Shown here: positions 44,607 to 52,435 of the stretch, piece by piece | How positions within the stretch are numbered: the first letter of the stretch is position 1 | Layout of the letters: each line of letters begins with the position of its first letter | Assembly: GCA_000721375.1 (NCBI GenBank) | Contig: JOGW01000008.1 | Span: 496,001-560,000, forward strand | DNA: 64,000 nucleotides | Direction of reading: 5' to 3' | From: Streptomyces sp. NRRL B-3428 | GTDB taxonomy: Bacteria > Actinomycetota > Actinomycetes > Streptomycetales > Streptomycetaceae | Notes under the pieces: model-generated | Database searches by the model: none | What the model was told of the DNA's origin: nothing | The model's input: only the letters and a program-made list of their open reading frames with translations | Position numbers and translations under genes: made by a program

Positions 44607-46946
44607 TCACCGGCCCCGCTCGATCTGGGCCCGGATGCTCGGGTCCGTGATCTCCGTGTCGGCGGCGAGCAGCAGCGCCTTGCTGAGGATCAGGCCGAGC
44701 CGCTCGTCCTCGAAGGGCAGGAACACCTGCCCGCGTATCGAGGACGAGCGGCGGTCGGGCACGATGCACAGATAGGCGCCGCGCGGCTCCATCAGGATGT
44801 TCGCCGAGCCGAGATGGATCCGGTACGTGGTCAAGTCGCCGCGTACGACGAGGAACCGGCCGTCGAGCGTGCACCGTTCGGCGATCTTCAGCCGGGGCAG
44901 CAGCCGCTGCAGCACCTCGCGCCGCGCCTCGGCGCTCTCGGTCAGCTCGGCGAAACCCGCGCGCTCCCAGTAGGCGCGCTCGGGGCCGCCGTCGGTCCAG
45001 TCGGGGTCGGCGGCGATCGAGCAGACCCCGACGAACAGGTCGATGTCGCGCATCGCCTCGCTGAAGATCAGCGGGGGTACGTCGGCCAGGGGTGCCTGGT
45101 GCCACGTACCGGATTCCTTGCGGTCGAAGCGCACCCTGTCGGTCGAGGCGAGTTCCTGCGCACCCGACGCGGGGTGCCAAAGATGGCGGAAGCAGACGCG
45201 CCACCGCCCGCCGTCCATGAGCCGCTCCGCCCAGTCCTCACCGTCGCCCCAGTGACCGAGCAGTTCGCTCCGCCAGCCGCGGGCCCGGAACAGGGCGAAC
45301 ATCTTGCGGTAGTGGACGAGGTGGGCCGCGAAACGGTTGGAGTAGGTACGGGTCTCCTCCTCGGCCGGGGTCAGGAGATAGATCTCCCGGAAGGCCTGCT
45401 TGAACGGCTGGCGCACCTCATGTTCGGTCAGCAGAGCCCGCCATTCGCGTACGGCATCGGGCTCGGACCGCTGCGGATGCCACAGTCGTACGCGGGCGTC
45501 GTCCGCGGCCTCGGGAAGGTCGGCGTCGGTGGCGGGCAACACGGCCTGCCGGCGGCCGGGCCCGATCTCGACCTCCCAGATCAGGCGGCGCACGAGCGTG
45601 CGGGCGAGCGGATGCCCGGCGAGTTCGGCGCGCCACCAGCCGTACGCGTACGTGGCGTCGACGACGAAGCCGCCCTCCAAGGCCCTCAGCAGCGTGGCAA
45701 GTTGGGCGTTGACGCGCTTGCCGAGGTCACGTAGCTCCTTGACGAGCGGGGCGTGGTCACGTCGTACGGCCGCCGGGGCGCTCCTGAGGGGGCGGCCGTC
45801 CTTCTCCCAGGTGAGGACGGCGGTGTCGGTCACGGTGAGCACGCCCTCGCACTCGCCGGCGCGTCTGCGCAGCACGCCCTCGTCGTCGAAGTCGAGGCGT
45901 GGCAGCCGCAGCGCCACGTCGGTGCGCTCGGCCAGCGCGGCGTCGGCCTTCTTCAGGAGTTTGTCGAGCTGCTTGGGCACACCCGCATGGCGCACCGTCC
46001 GACGCACGGTGCGCAGGATGGCCACCAACTCGGGTGTGGGGAAGGTCTGTACGGCTCGTACGACTTCGTAGAGCAGCGCCTGCGAGGGCAAGGTCTTCGC
46101 GGTGCCCGGTGCCAGGGTGACGGCCGGCAGGAGTCGCTCGCAGAGCTCGGGGAGCCAGTCCTCGTCCCGTCGCAGCGCGACCCTCAGCGCCTGGCCGAGG
46201 GTGATGACCTCGCGGTCGGTGAAGGCCTTGTCCGCCCGGTACGGGATCTCCCCGGCCTGGATCGCCTCGGCCCGCACGAGCGCGGCCTCCAGCGCCCGGC
46301 GCGCGAAGACCGCGTACGCGGAGCTGTCGGCCAGGCTCTGCCACAGCGCCGGGTCGGAGTCCCCGTAACGCTGCTCCTCGTCCAGGCGGAGCAGCAGGCC
46401 CTGCGCGCTCCGCCCGAGGCCCGCCATCACCGCCATTTCCTCGGCCACGATCGGCCCCATCTCCTTCGCCAGGCGGGCCACCAGCCCCTGCACCGCCTCC
46501 TCGCCGGCCCGCCACGCGAGCGCGAGCAGCACGTACGGCTGCCGCAGGCGCCGCTGCTCGCAGGCCAACTCCACCAAGGTGCTGACCAGTTCGGGCAGGT
46601 CGGGCAGGTCGGGCATCGTTCCCGTGCACTGCTCCACCACGTTGAGCAGCTCCCGCAGATGCACCGGGACGCCGGTGCTCCGGTACTCCTCGAAGAGCAC
46701 CTCGAACATCTCCCGACAGGCCTCGGGCGTATAGCGCACCTGCCGACCGCGTACCCCCCTCATCACCTCCGACCACACCCGCGCCACGGCGGGCGGCACC
46801 TCGCCGAGATGCACGCGAGTCGCGGCCACATGCAGTGTGCCGAGCTCTTCGGCGTCCACCTCGTCCAGGTCGACCGGTTCGTTCTCCAGCGGCGCGGCGG
46901 CGGGATCCGTCAGCGCATGCAGCAGGCGTTCCGCCTCCGGGCTCAT
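44607..46946 (-). CDS. DUF4132 domain-containing protein
   Basis: A 779-residue soluble, mostly helical protein. Residues 1 to about 370 are Leu/Ala/Arg-rich helices. The central ARVRLWHPQRSEPDAVREWRALLTEHEVRQPFKQAFREIYLLTPAEEETRTYSNRFA stretch is the DUF4132 signature as I recall it. The C-terminal part (FSEAMRDIDLFVGVCSIAADPDW ... RAYLCIVPDRRSSSIRGQVFLPFEDERLGLILSKALLLAAD) is the associated tail domain. The molecular function is unknown; similar proteins appear in MolR-like loci of E. coli. GAGGTGAGCG precedes ATG 46946. I see no partner gene. Confidence 0.78.
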   Translation of the reverse strand: MSPEAERLLHALTDPAAAPLENEPVDLDEVDAEELGTLHVAATRVHLGEVPPAVARVWSEVMRGVRGRQVRYTPEACREMFEVLFEEYRSTGVPVHLRELLNVVEQCTGTMPDLPDLPELVSTLVELACEQRRLRQPYVLLALAWRAGEEAVQGLVARLAKEMGPIVAEEMAVMAGLGRSAQGLLLRLDEEQRYGDSDPALWQSLADSSAYAVFARRALEAALVRAEAIQAGEIPYRADKAFTDREVITLGQALRVALRRDEDWLPELCERLLPAVTLAPGTAKTLPSQALLYEVVRAVQTFPTPELVAILRTVRRTVRHAGVPKQLDKLLKKADAALAERTDVALRLPRLDFDDEGVLRRRAGECEGVLTVTDTAVLTWEKDGRPLRSAPAAVRRDHAPLVKELRDLGKRVNAQLATLLRALEGGFVVDATYAYGWWRAELAGHPLARTLVRRLIWEVEIGPGRRQAVLPATDADLPEAADDARVRLWHPQRSEPDAVREWRALLTEHEVRQPFKQAFREIYLLTPAEEETRTYSNRFAAHLVHYRKMFALFRARGWRSELLGHWGDGEDWAERLMDGGRWRVCFRHLWHPASGAQELASTDRVRFDRKESGTWHQAPLADVPPLIFSEAMRDIDLFVGVCSIAADPDWTDGGPERAYWERAGFAELTESAEARREVLQRLLPRLKIAERCTLDGRFLVVRGDLTTYRIHLGSANILMEPRGAYLCIVPDRRSSSIRGQVFLPFEDERLGLILSKALLLAADTEITDPSIRAQIERGR

Positions 46947-47088
46947 CGCTCACCTCGCGTGATCTGCTCTGCCACCAAGGTCTCGAACAACATGCCGGGA
47001 TCATGGCAGGGGGGTCTGACAACGAGCCGTGACGCCCGATCGGCCGCCGACGCCCCGCTGTCAGACCCACCCACCCACCACACTCACC

Positions 47089-47112
47089 GTCGCCGTCGCC
47101 GTCGCCGTCGCC
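47089..47112. repeat. four tandem GTCGCC hexamers
   Basis: Four perfect GTCGCC copies lie 15 bases past the MFS stop codon (47127-47129, read leftward), in the 180-base gap before the DUF4132 gene. The gap otherwise shows no gene or strong hairpin. Confidence 0.85.
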
Positions 47113-47126
47113 GCCGGACGGTGCAC

Positions 47127-48716
47127 CTACGAGTCGCACTCCAACACGGCCGACTGGGCCGCCGTCTGACCGGCCCCCGAGACGGACTCGCGGCGAGGTC
47201 CCCGCAGCGCCACGTAGACGAACAGCACGCCCATCACCAACACACCCGCCCACATGGCCTGTTGCCAGCCCTCCACGAAGGATTCGCGGGCCGCGCGGGC
47301 CAGTTCCGAGGCGTGTGCGCCTGTCGCGTGGACCGCGTTCGCCACGCCCTCGCGGGCCGGGGCCGCCGCGTTCTCCGGGACACCGGCGAGGTGCGGGGTG
47401 ATCGCCTCGCGGTAGCCCGCGGCGAGGAGCGCGCCCAGCAGGGCCACCCCGAGCGCCGTGCCGAACTCGCGTGTGACGTCGTTGAGTGCCGAGGCCACGC
47501 CCTGGCGTTCCCGGGGCAGGGACGAGGTGATGGCCTCGGTCGACGGGGTCATCGACAAGCCCATGCCGAAGCCCATCGCCAGCATGCCGGGCAGGACGGA
47601 GAGGTAGCCGCCGTCCACGGAGACCACCGAGGCCATCAGGGCCAGTCCCCCACCCGCCATCGCGACACCCGCCGCCATCGTCGCCTTCGGCCCGATGCGT
47701 GCGGCCAGCTTCGGGGCCAGGCCGGACGTCATCATCATGAGGACGGCCATCGGCATCAGGGCCGCCGTGGACAGCAGTCCCGACCAGCCGAGGACGGCCT
47801 GCAGGAAGGGGAACAGGACGACGAAGACGCCCGCCTGGACGCCGAACACCGCAAGCAGCGTGAGCGAGCCGCCCGCGAGGCCCCGCTCTCGGAACAGGCG
47901 CACGTCCAGGAGCGCCGCGTCCCTGCGGCGCAGTTCCCAGCCGACGAAGAAGGCGGCCGCGAGCACGCCGACGGCCAGGGTCACCAGCGTCAGGGGCTCG
48001 GTCCAGCCGCGCTCGGGGCCCTCCTGCAGGAAGTAGATGAGGCCGACGACGGCCACCACCGAGGCCACGGCGCCCGTCGTGTCGTACGGATGGCGGGAGA
48101 TCTCGCGGGAGTCGGGGACCGAACGCAGGGCCATCACCAAGGAGACGAGCACGAGCACCACCGGCAGCACGAACAGCCAGCGCCAGTTCGCCACGTCGAC
48201 CAGTGCGGCCGACAGGAACATGCCCAGGATGCCGCCGCCTCCGGCTACCCCGGTCCAGATGCCGATGGCCCGGCCGCGTTCCTCCGCGGGGAAGGTAGAG
48301 GTGATCACGGCGAGCGTGATCGGCATGATCATGGCCGCGCCCACACCGCTCAGCAGGCGGGCGGCCAGCATGATCTCCGCCGAGGGCGCCAGACCGCCGG
48401 CCACGCTCGCGAGTCCGAACAGGACGAGGCCCGCGACCAGCATGCGCTTACGGCCGAAGCGGTCCCCGACGGCGCCGAGCGGCAGCAGGAGAGCGGCCAG
48501 GCTGAGCGTGTAGAGGTTGATCATCCACAGGATGGTCGACTGCGAGGCGCCGAACTCCACCGCCAGATCGGGCTGGGCCACGTTGAGCCCCGACACCGAG
48601 GCGATCACGGCCATCAGCGCGATACAGACGGTGACCAGAATCCTGCGCCGCTGCCGCAGGTCGGTGGCGGGTGGCGGGGATGCCGGTGACGAAGGTGCGG
48701 GTGCTGTTGAGGTCAT
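47127..48716 (-). CDS. MFS transporter, DHA2 family (14 TMS)
   Basis: A 529-residue drug/proton antiporter-type permease. It has 14 hydrophobic segments, the DHA2 motif A GDRFGRKRMLVAGLVLFGLASV and motif C-like GIWTGVAGGGGILGMFLSAALVDVANWRWLF (Gly-rich antiporter motif), with NVAQPDLAVEFGASQSTILWMINLYTLS in the first helix, as in EmrB/QacA relatives. It would expel a drug or metabolite using the proton gradient. ATG 48716 is chosen; it is divergent from an XRE/cupin regulator gene across 48 bases holding an inverted repeat, the likely repressor site. Confidence 0.92.
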   Translation of the reverse strand: MTSTAPAPSSPASPPPATDLRQRRRILVTVCIALMAVIASVSGLNVAQPDLAVEFGASQSTILWMINLYTLSLAALLLPLGAVGDRFGRKRMLVAGLVLFGLASVAGGLAPSAEIMLAARLLSGVGAAMIMPITLAVITSTFPAEERGRAIGIWTGVAGGGGILGMFLSAALVDVANWRWLFVLPVVLVLVSLVMALRSVPDSREISRHPYDTTGAVASVVAVVGLIYFLQEGPERGWTEPLTLVTLAVGVLAAAFFVGWELRRRDAALLDVRLFRERGLAGGSLTLLAVFGVQAGVFVVLFPFLQAVLGWSGLLSTAALMPMAVLMMMTSGLAPKLAARIGPKATMAAGVAMAGGGLALMASVVSVDGGYLSVLPGMLAMGFGMGLSMTPSTEAITSSLPRERQGVASALNDVTREFGTALGVALLGALLAAGYREAITPHLAGVPENAAAPAREGVANAVHATGAHASELARAARESFVEGWQQAMWAGVLVMGVLFVYVALRGPRRESVSGAGQTAAQSAVLECDS

Positions 48717-48751
48717 GCCGCCGACGCTAAGCGGAGCTTGCGGCTCAGACA

Positions 48752-48775
48752 TACAATCTTGCCTATGACGCAAGA
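48752..48775 (+). promoter_or_regulatory. -10 element and inverted repeat over the XRE regulator start
   Basis: TACAAT at 48752-48757 is a near-consensus -10; transcription would then start at about the A of ATG 48765, giving a leaderless mRNA. TCTTGC (48757-48762) and GCAAGA (48770-48775) form an inverted repeat with seven bases between, covering the start codon. A further TTGCGG half-site lies at 48738. It is a likely autoregulatory operator shared with the MFS gene. Confidence 0.6.
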
Positions 48776-49361
48776 CAGTGAGGATCTGGACGGCCTCGTC
48801 CGCAAACGCATCCGCGCTCTGCGCGTGGCCCAGGGCTGGTCGCTCGAGGAGCTCGCCTCGCGCGCGAAGGTGAGCCAGTCGACGCTCAGCCGGATCGAGA
48901 ACGGTCAGCGAAGGCTGGCTCTCGACCAGCTGGTCACGCTGGCCCGCGCCCTGGACACCACCCTCGACCAGCTCGTCGAGAACGCCGAGGACGACGTGAT
49001 CATCAGCCCGATGATCGACGCCTCGCACGGTCAGATGCGCTGGCCGATCAAGGCCGACCCGGGCATGACGGTGGTACGCCAGCGCATGACGGAGCCCCCG
49101 CCGGACAGCCCCTCGCGGCTGCGCGCCCATCCCGGGCGCGAGTGGCTCGTGGTCCTCTCCGGCACGGCGGTCCTGCTGCTCGGCAGCCGCCGCTTCCGAG
49201 TGGAGACGAACCAGGCCGCAGAGTTCCCGACGATGCTGCCGCACGCGATCGGCACGGCCGGCGGCCCCTGCGAGATTCTGGGCATCTTCGACCGCGACGC
49301 CCGCCGCGGGCATCAGCGCGGCGACGATACTGGCGAGGGCTCGGCCCGCCCGTCACCGTAG
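48765..49361 (+). CDS. XRE family regulator with cupin domain
   Basis: A 198-residue regulator: helix-turn-helix (LVRKRIRALRVAQGWSLEELASRAKVSQSTLSRIENGQRRLALDQLVTLARAL, residues about 10-63) followed by a cupin beta-barrel (HPGREWLVVLSGTAVLLLGSRRFRVETNQAAEFPTMLPHAIG). Members repress efflux or catabolic genes and bind small ligands in the cupin. ATG 48765 overlaps the inverted repeat that probably serves as its own operator. The divergent MFS exporter is the natural target. Confidence 0.93.
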   Translation: MTQDSEDLDGLVRKRIRALRVAQGWSLEELASRAKVSQSTLSRIENGQRRLALDQLVTLARALDTTLDQLVENAEDDVIISPMIDASHGQMRWPIKADPGMTVVRQRMTEPPPDSPSRLRAHPGREWLVVLSGTAVLLLGSRRFRVETNQAAEFPTMLPHAIGTAGGPCEILGIFDRDARRGHQRGDDTGEGSARPSP

Positions 49362-49410
49362 GCGGGCGCCCGGCCCGGAGTCGGTACGGTGTCAGGCGCA
49401 AGGGGGATCA

Positions 49411-49614
49411 ATGAAGACGCGCGTGTTCCTCATCGTCATAGCCGTGGTCGTCACCGTGGTCTGGACGGTTCTGGCCCGCGAGTGGAGCGACAAGGGCTGC
49501 CGACTCGGCCAGGGTTACGCGCTGGTCCTGACCAAGGTCGGCGGGCCCGACGATCACGAAGGGTGCCAACAGGGGCTGGAAGGCCCGGAGTTCACGGACG
49601 CCTACGTGGGCTGA
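49411..49614 (+). CDS. small membrane-anchored protein of unknown function
   Basis: A 67-residue protein: one strong hydrophobic segment at the N-terminus (MKTRVFLIVIAVVVTVVWTVLA) that could be an anchor or uncleaved signal, then a short polar tail with two cysteines (KGCRLGQGYALVL and DHEGCQQGLEGPEF). AAGGGGGATCA precedes the ATG, a good ribosome site, which supports it as a real gene. The two Cys could form a disulfide outside the membrane. No family recognised. Confidence 0.6.
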   Translation: MKTRVFLIVIAVVVTVVWTVLAREWSDKGCRLGQGYALVLTKVGGPDDHEGCQQGLEGPEFTDAYVG

Positions 49615-49650
49615 CGAGCCCCTTCGAGGACTTGAAAACCTTGCGCGGAC

Positions 49651-50460
49651 CTACGGCTTTCGGGCCAGGCCACCCGCACAGGACACCGCCACCGGCTCGC
49701 CCCATCGGTTCGGCTCAGGGCGCCAGCGCTCGACCGACACCACGCCGGGCTCAAGGAGTTCGAGTCCGTCGAAGTAGCGGCCGATCTGTTCGATGCTGCG
49801 CGGGGTGTACGCGACGGCGCCGCTGTTGGCGTTGAAGCGGGCGATGGCCTCGACGTAGTCCGGATCGGCGTCCGAGCCGTCGTACAGCGCCAGATAGCTG
49901 CCGGAAGGAAGCGCGGCGAGCAGCTGGTCGACGACGGCCTGCGGCTTCTGGTCGTCGGAGACCAGACCGAGGATGCCCATCAGCATCAGCGCGACCGGCT
50001 GCGAGAAGTCAAGGGTCCGGGCGGCCTCGCGCAGGATGTGCTCGGGGTCGCGGACATCCGCCTCGATGTAGTCGCACTTGCCCTCGGGCGTGCTGGTCAG
50101 GAGCGCCTGTGCGTGGACCAGGACGAGTGGGTCGTTGTCCACGTAGACGATGCGCGAGTCCGGGGCTATGGACTGGGCCACCTCATGGGTGTTGTTGGCG
50201 GTGGGCAGACCGGTGCCGATGTCCAGGAACTGGCGGATCCCCGCCTCGCCCGCGAGATGCGCGACGACGCGGGTGAGCATCAGCCGGGACTGCCGGGTGA
50301 CGTCCCGCATGCCCGGGTAGACCTCGGCGACCTTGTCGCCGGCGAGCCGGTCGATCTCGTAGTTGTCCTTGCCGCCGAGCAGGTAGTTCCAGATCCGCGC
50401 CGAGTGCGGCCGTGACATGTCGATCCTGCTGCCCGGCGCCTGCGATTCTTCGTTCCCCAC
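49651..50460 (-). CDS. SAM-dependent methyltransferase-fold protein, Methyltransf_19 type
   Basis: A 269-residue protein of the large Streptomyces SAM methyltransferase family (PF04672-like). It starts SRIDMSRPHSARIWNYLLGGKDNYEIDRLAGDKVAEVYPGM, a near-invariant block, followed by motif I FLDIGTGLPTANNTHEVAQ, IVYVDNDPLVLVHAQALL, and EADVRDPEHIL. Despite the fold, no substrate is known for most members. GTG 50460 has AGGAG upstream. It is divergent from the aldo/keto reductase gene across 86 bases. Confidence 0.93.
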   Translation of the reverse strand: MGNEESQAPGSRIDMSRPHSARIWNYLLGGKDNYEIDRLAGDKVAEVYPGMRDVTRQSRLMLTRVVAHLAGEAGIRQFLDIGTGLPTANNTHEVAQSIAPDSRIVYVDNDPLVLVHAQALLTSTPEGKCDYIEADVRDPEHILREAARTLDFSQPVALMLMGILGLVSDDQKPQAVVDQLLAALPSGSYLALYDGSDADPDYVEAIARFNANSGAVAYTPRSIEQIGRYFDGLELLEPGVVSVERWRPEPNRWGEPVAVSCAGGLARKP

Positions 50461-50546
50461 GAGCGGTCTCTCCTCTGCTCAGTCCGTCGAGGTCAACTTA
50501 CGGTTTTCGCACGCGCGTCGGGAGGGCCTCGGGAAAGAATCAGGGC

Positions 50547-51386
50547 ATGACAGCGGCCACGTTCCGTATCGGCGGGGATCTGGAAGTACGACGGCTCGGG
50601 TTCGGCGCCATGCACCTGGCATCCGAGCCCGCATCGGAACGCAAGCACGCGATCGCGGTGGCACGGCGGGCGGTCGAGCTCGGCATCACGCTGATCGACA
50701 CCGCGTATCTGTACGGCGGGGGCGCCAACGAGGAGCTCCTGTGCGAGGCGCTGCACCCGTACCCGGACGACCTGTTGGTCACCACCAAGGTGGGCCTGTC
50801 GAAGTCCGGACCGAACGGTGACTGGGATCTCGACGGCCGGCCCGAGGTCTTGCGCGAGCAGGTGGAGGCGGCGCTGCCGCGGCTGCGGGTCGAGCGGGTC
50901 GAGCTGCTTCAACTGCACCGGGTCGACCCGAAGATCCCGCTCGCCGACCAGCTCGGCGTGCTGCGGGATCTGCAGCGCGAGGGGAAGATCGGGCGGCTCG
51001 GGCTCTCCGAGGTCACGGTCGCCGAACTGCGCGCGGCGCAGGAGATCATCGAGGTCGCGAGCGTGCAGAACCGCTACAGCGTCCTGGACCGCGAGCACGA
51101 GCCGGTGCTCGAGGTGTGCGAGCAGGAGGGCATCGCGTTTCTGCCGTGGCGCACGGTGGCCTGGGGCAAGTCGGGTGAGGACGCCGAGATCGCGGCGGTG
51201 GCGGCGGAACTCGGGGCGACGGCCACACAGGTCTCCCTCGCCTGGCTCCTTGACCGTTCACCGGTGGTGCTGCCGATCCCCGGCACGTCGAGCCTGGTCC
51301 ATCTGGAGGAGAACGTGGCGGCTGGGGCGCTGGAGCTGACGGCGGAGCAGCGGGCGCGGCTGGACGGTATCGCCGCGGCGCCCTGA
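50547..51386 (+). CDS. aldo/keto reductase
   Basis: A 279-residue TIM-barrel NADPH oxidoreductase. Catalytic tetrad residues are visible: Asp51 and Tyr56 in LIDTAYLYGGGANEE, Lys81 in LLVTTKVGLS, and His124 in ELLQLHRVDPKIPL. The C-terminal TQVSLAWLLDRSPVVLPIPGTSSLVHLEENV is the NADPH-binding end. It resembles the YakC/general stress AKR group and would reduce aldehydes or ketones. ATG 50547 has only a weak AGGG. It is convergent with the MerR regulator gene, 20 bases away. Substrate unknown. Confidence 0.92.
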   Translation: MTAATFRIGGDLEVRRLGFGAMHLASEPASERKHAIAVARRAVELGITLIDTAYLYGGGANEELLCEALHPYPDDLLVTTKVGLSKSGPNGDWDLDGRPEVLREQVEAALPRLRVERVELLQLHRVDPKIPLADQLGVLRDLQREGKIGRLGLSEVTVAELRAAQEIIEVASVQNRYSVLDREHEPVLEVCEQEGIAFLPWRTVAWGKSGEDAEIAAVAAELGATATQVSLAWLLDRSPVVLPIPGTSSLVHLEENVAAGALELTAEQRARLDGIAAAP

Positions 51387-51406
51387 GGGTCTGGCTCCGT
51401 CGACGG

Positions 51407-52345
51407 TCAGGCCGCCTCCTCACGCACCTCCGCGTCGAGCGCCGCCCGCAGCCAGTCGTGTGCCTGGCCCGGCGTCGGGTCGGCCACGGCTCCGACGGGC
51501 GTCGTCGCCTCCGCCACCAGTTCCCAGTAGCCGTCGAAGCTTGGATCGGCGGCGAGTTGGCGCGACAGGAGGCGGCGGAAGGCCGGGGTGTCCCGGTGGC
51601 CGTGCACCGTCGCGTACGTGTCGACGAAGGCGACCAGCGCCTCGCCCGAGTGCGGCGGCTCGGCCGCGCGCAGCTGCCGGCCCGCCAGTTCGTACGCCTC
51701 GGCGAGGCCCGCGTACAGCAGCGCGGACTCCCGCGCGCCGGCCGATCCGTGCGCGGCCGGCTGGGAGCGCGACGTGCCGGAACAAGGTCCCGCCACAAGG
51801 GCGTTGAGGCGCGCGAAGGCCAGCACCTGGCCGGGTGACGGACTGTCCGGCGGCTGCGGGACCGCCACCTCCAAGAAGGCGGTGGCCGCCTTCGCGGGCA
51901 TCCGCGCGGGCAGCCACGCACGCCAGAACCTGGCCAGCGGCGCGGTGCTCGGCGGGCTCCCGAGTGCTCCGATCAGTTCCAGCCTGTCGGCTCGTTCCTC
52001 GGGGGCGGATTCCTGTACGAGGCGGAGTGCGGCCTCCTGCCAGCGCAGTGCGGCCAGTTGGGAGCCGAGGGTGGCCAACTGGCCGGCGACGGCGTCCTCC
52101 AGGGCGCCGGTCCGCTCCTCGACGATGCGCTGGACCTCCGACAGCGGGAGGCCGAGGCCGCGCAGGGAACGGATCAGGCGCAGCCGCTCCAGCGCTTCGG
52201 GAGCGTAGCGCCGATGGCCGCCGCCGCTGCGTGAACGCTCGGGGAGCAGTCCGCGGTCGGAGTAGAAACGGACGGTCTTCACGGTGGTCCGTGCGTGCTC
52301 GGCGAGCTCGCCGATACTCCACGAACCGTCGGGCGGCGTCGGCAC
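51407..52345 (-). CDS. MerR family regulator
   Basis: A 312-residue MerR protein. The winged helix is WSIGELAEHARTTVKTVRFYSDRGLLPERSRSGGGHRRYAPEALERLRLIRSLRGLGLPLSEVQRIVEE, followed by the coiled dimer helix and a C-terminal effector domain of about 200 residues. No cysteine pair for metal sensing is evident, so an organic ligand or general stress is more likely. GTG 52345 has GGGAGG upstream. Its start lies in a promoter with 19-base spacing that drives the divergent double hydrolase gene, the classic MerR target. Confidence 0.92.
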   Translation of the reverse strand: MPTPPDGSWSIGELAEHARTTVKTVRFYSDRGLLPERSRSGGGHRRYAPEALERLRLIRSLRGLGLPLSEVQRIVEERTGALEDAVAGQLATLGSQLAALRWQEAALRLVQESAPEERADRLELIGALGSPPSTAPLARFWRAWLPARMPAKAATAFLEVAVPQPPDSPSPGQVLAFARLNALVAGPCSGTSRSQPAAHGSAGARESALLYAGLAEAYELAGRQLRAAEPPHSGEALVAFVDTYATVHGHRDTPAFRRLLSRQLAADPSFDGYWELVAEATTPVGAVADPTPGQAHDWLRAALDAEVREEAA

Positions 52346-52376
52346 TTGAACCTCCCTTGGGGGGAGTTCCTAACGT
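52346..52376 (+). promoter_or_regulatory. MerR-type promoter with 19-bp spacer
   Basis: TTGAAC (52346-52351) and TAACGT (52371-52376) are 19 bases apart. The spacer carries a dyad, GAACCTCCC at 52348-52356 against GGGGAGTTC at 52361-52369. The overlong spacer and central dyad are hallmarks of MerR-activated promoters, which the bound activator untwists. It reads toward the double hydrolase gene and overlaps the MerR gene's own ribosome site. Confidence 0.85.
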
Positions 52377-52435
52377 ACCCGCGACCACGGGGCGGCGATG
52401 GACCGGTCCGTGGCGACGTCGTACGGAGGTGCGGG

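Noticed and set aside
45753..48689. Long plus-strand frame across the DUF4132 and MFS genes
   Set aside because: It spans two real genes and their gap on the other strand and is His/Arg/Gln-rich without a domain.
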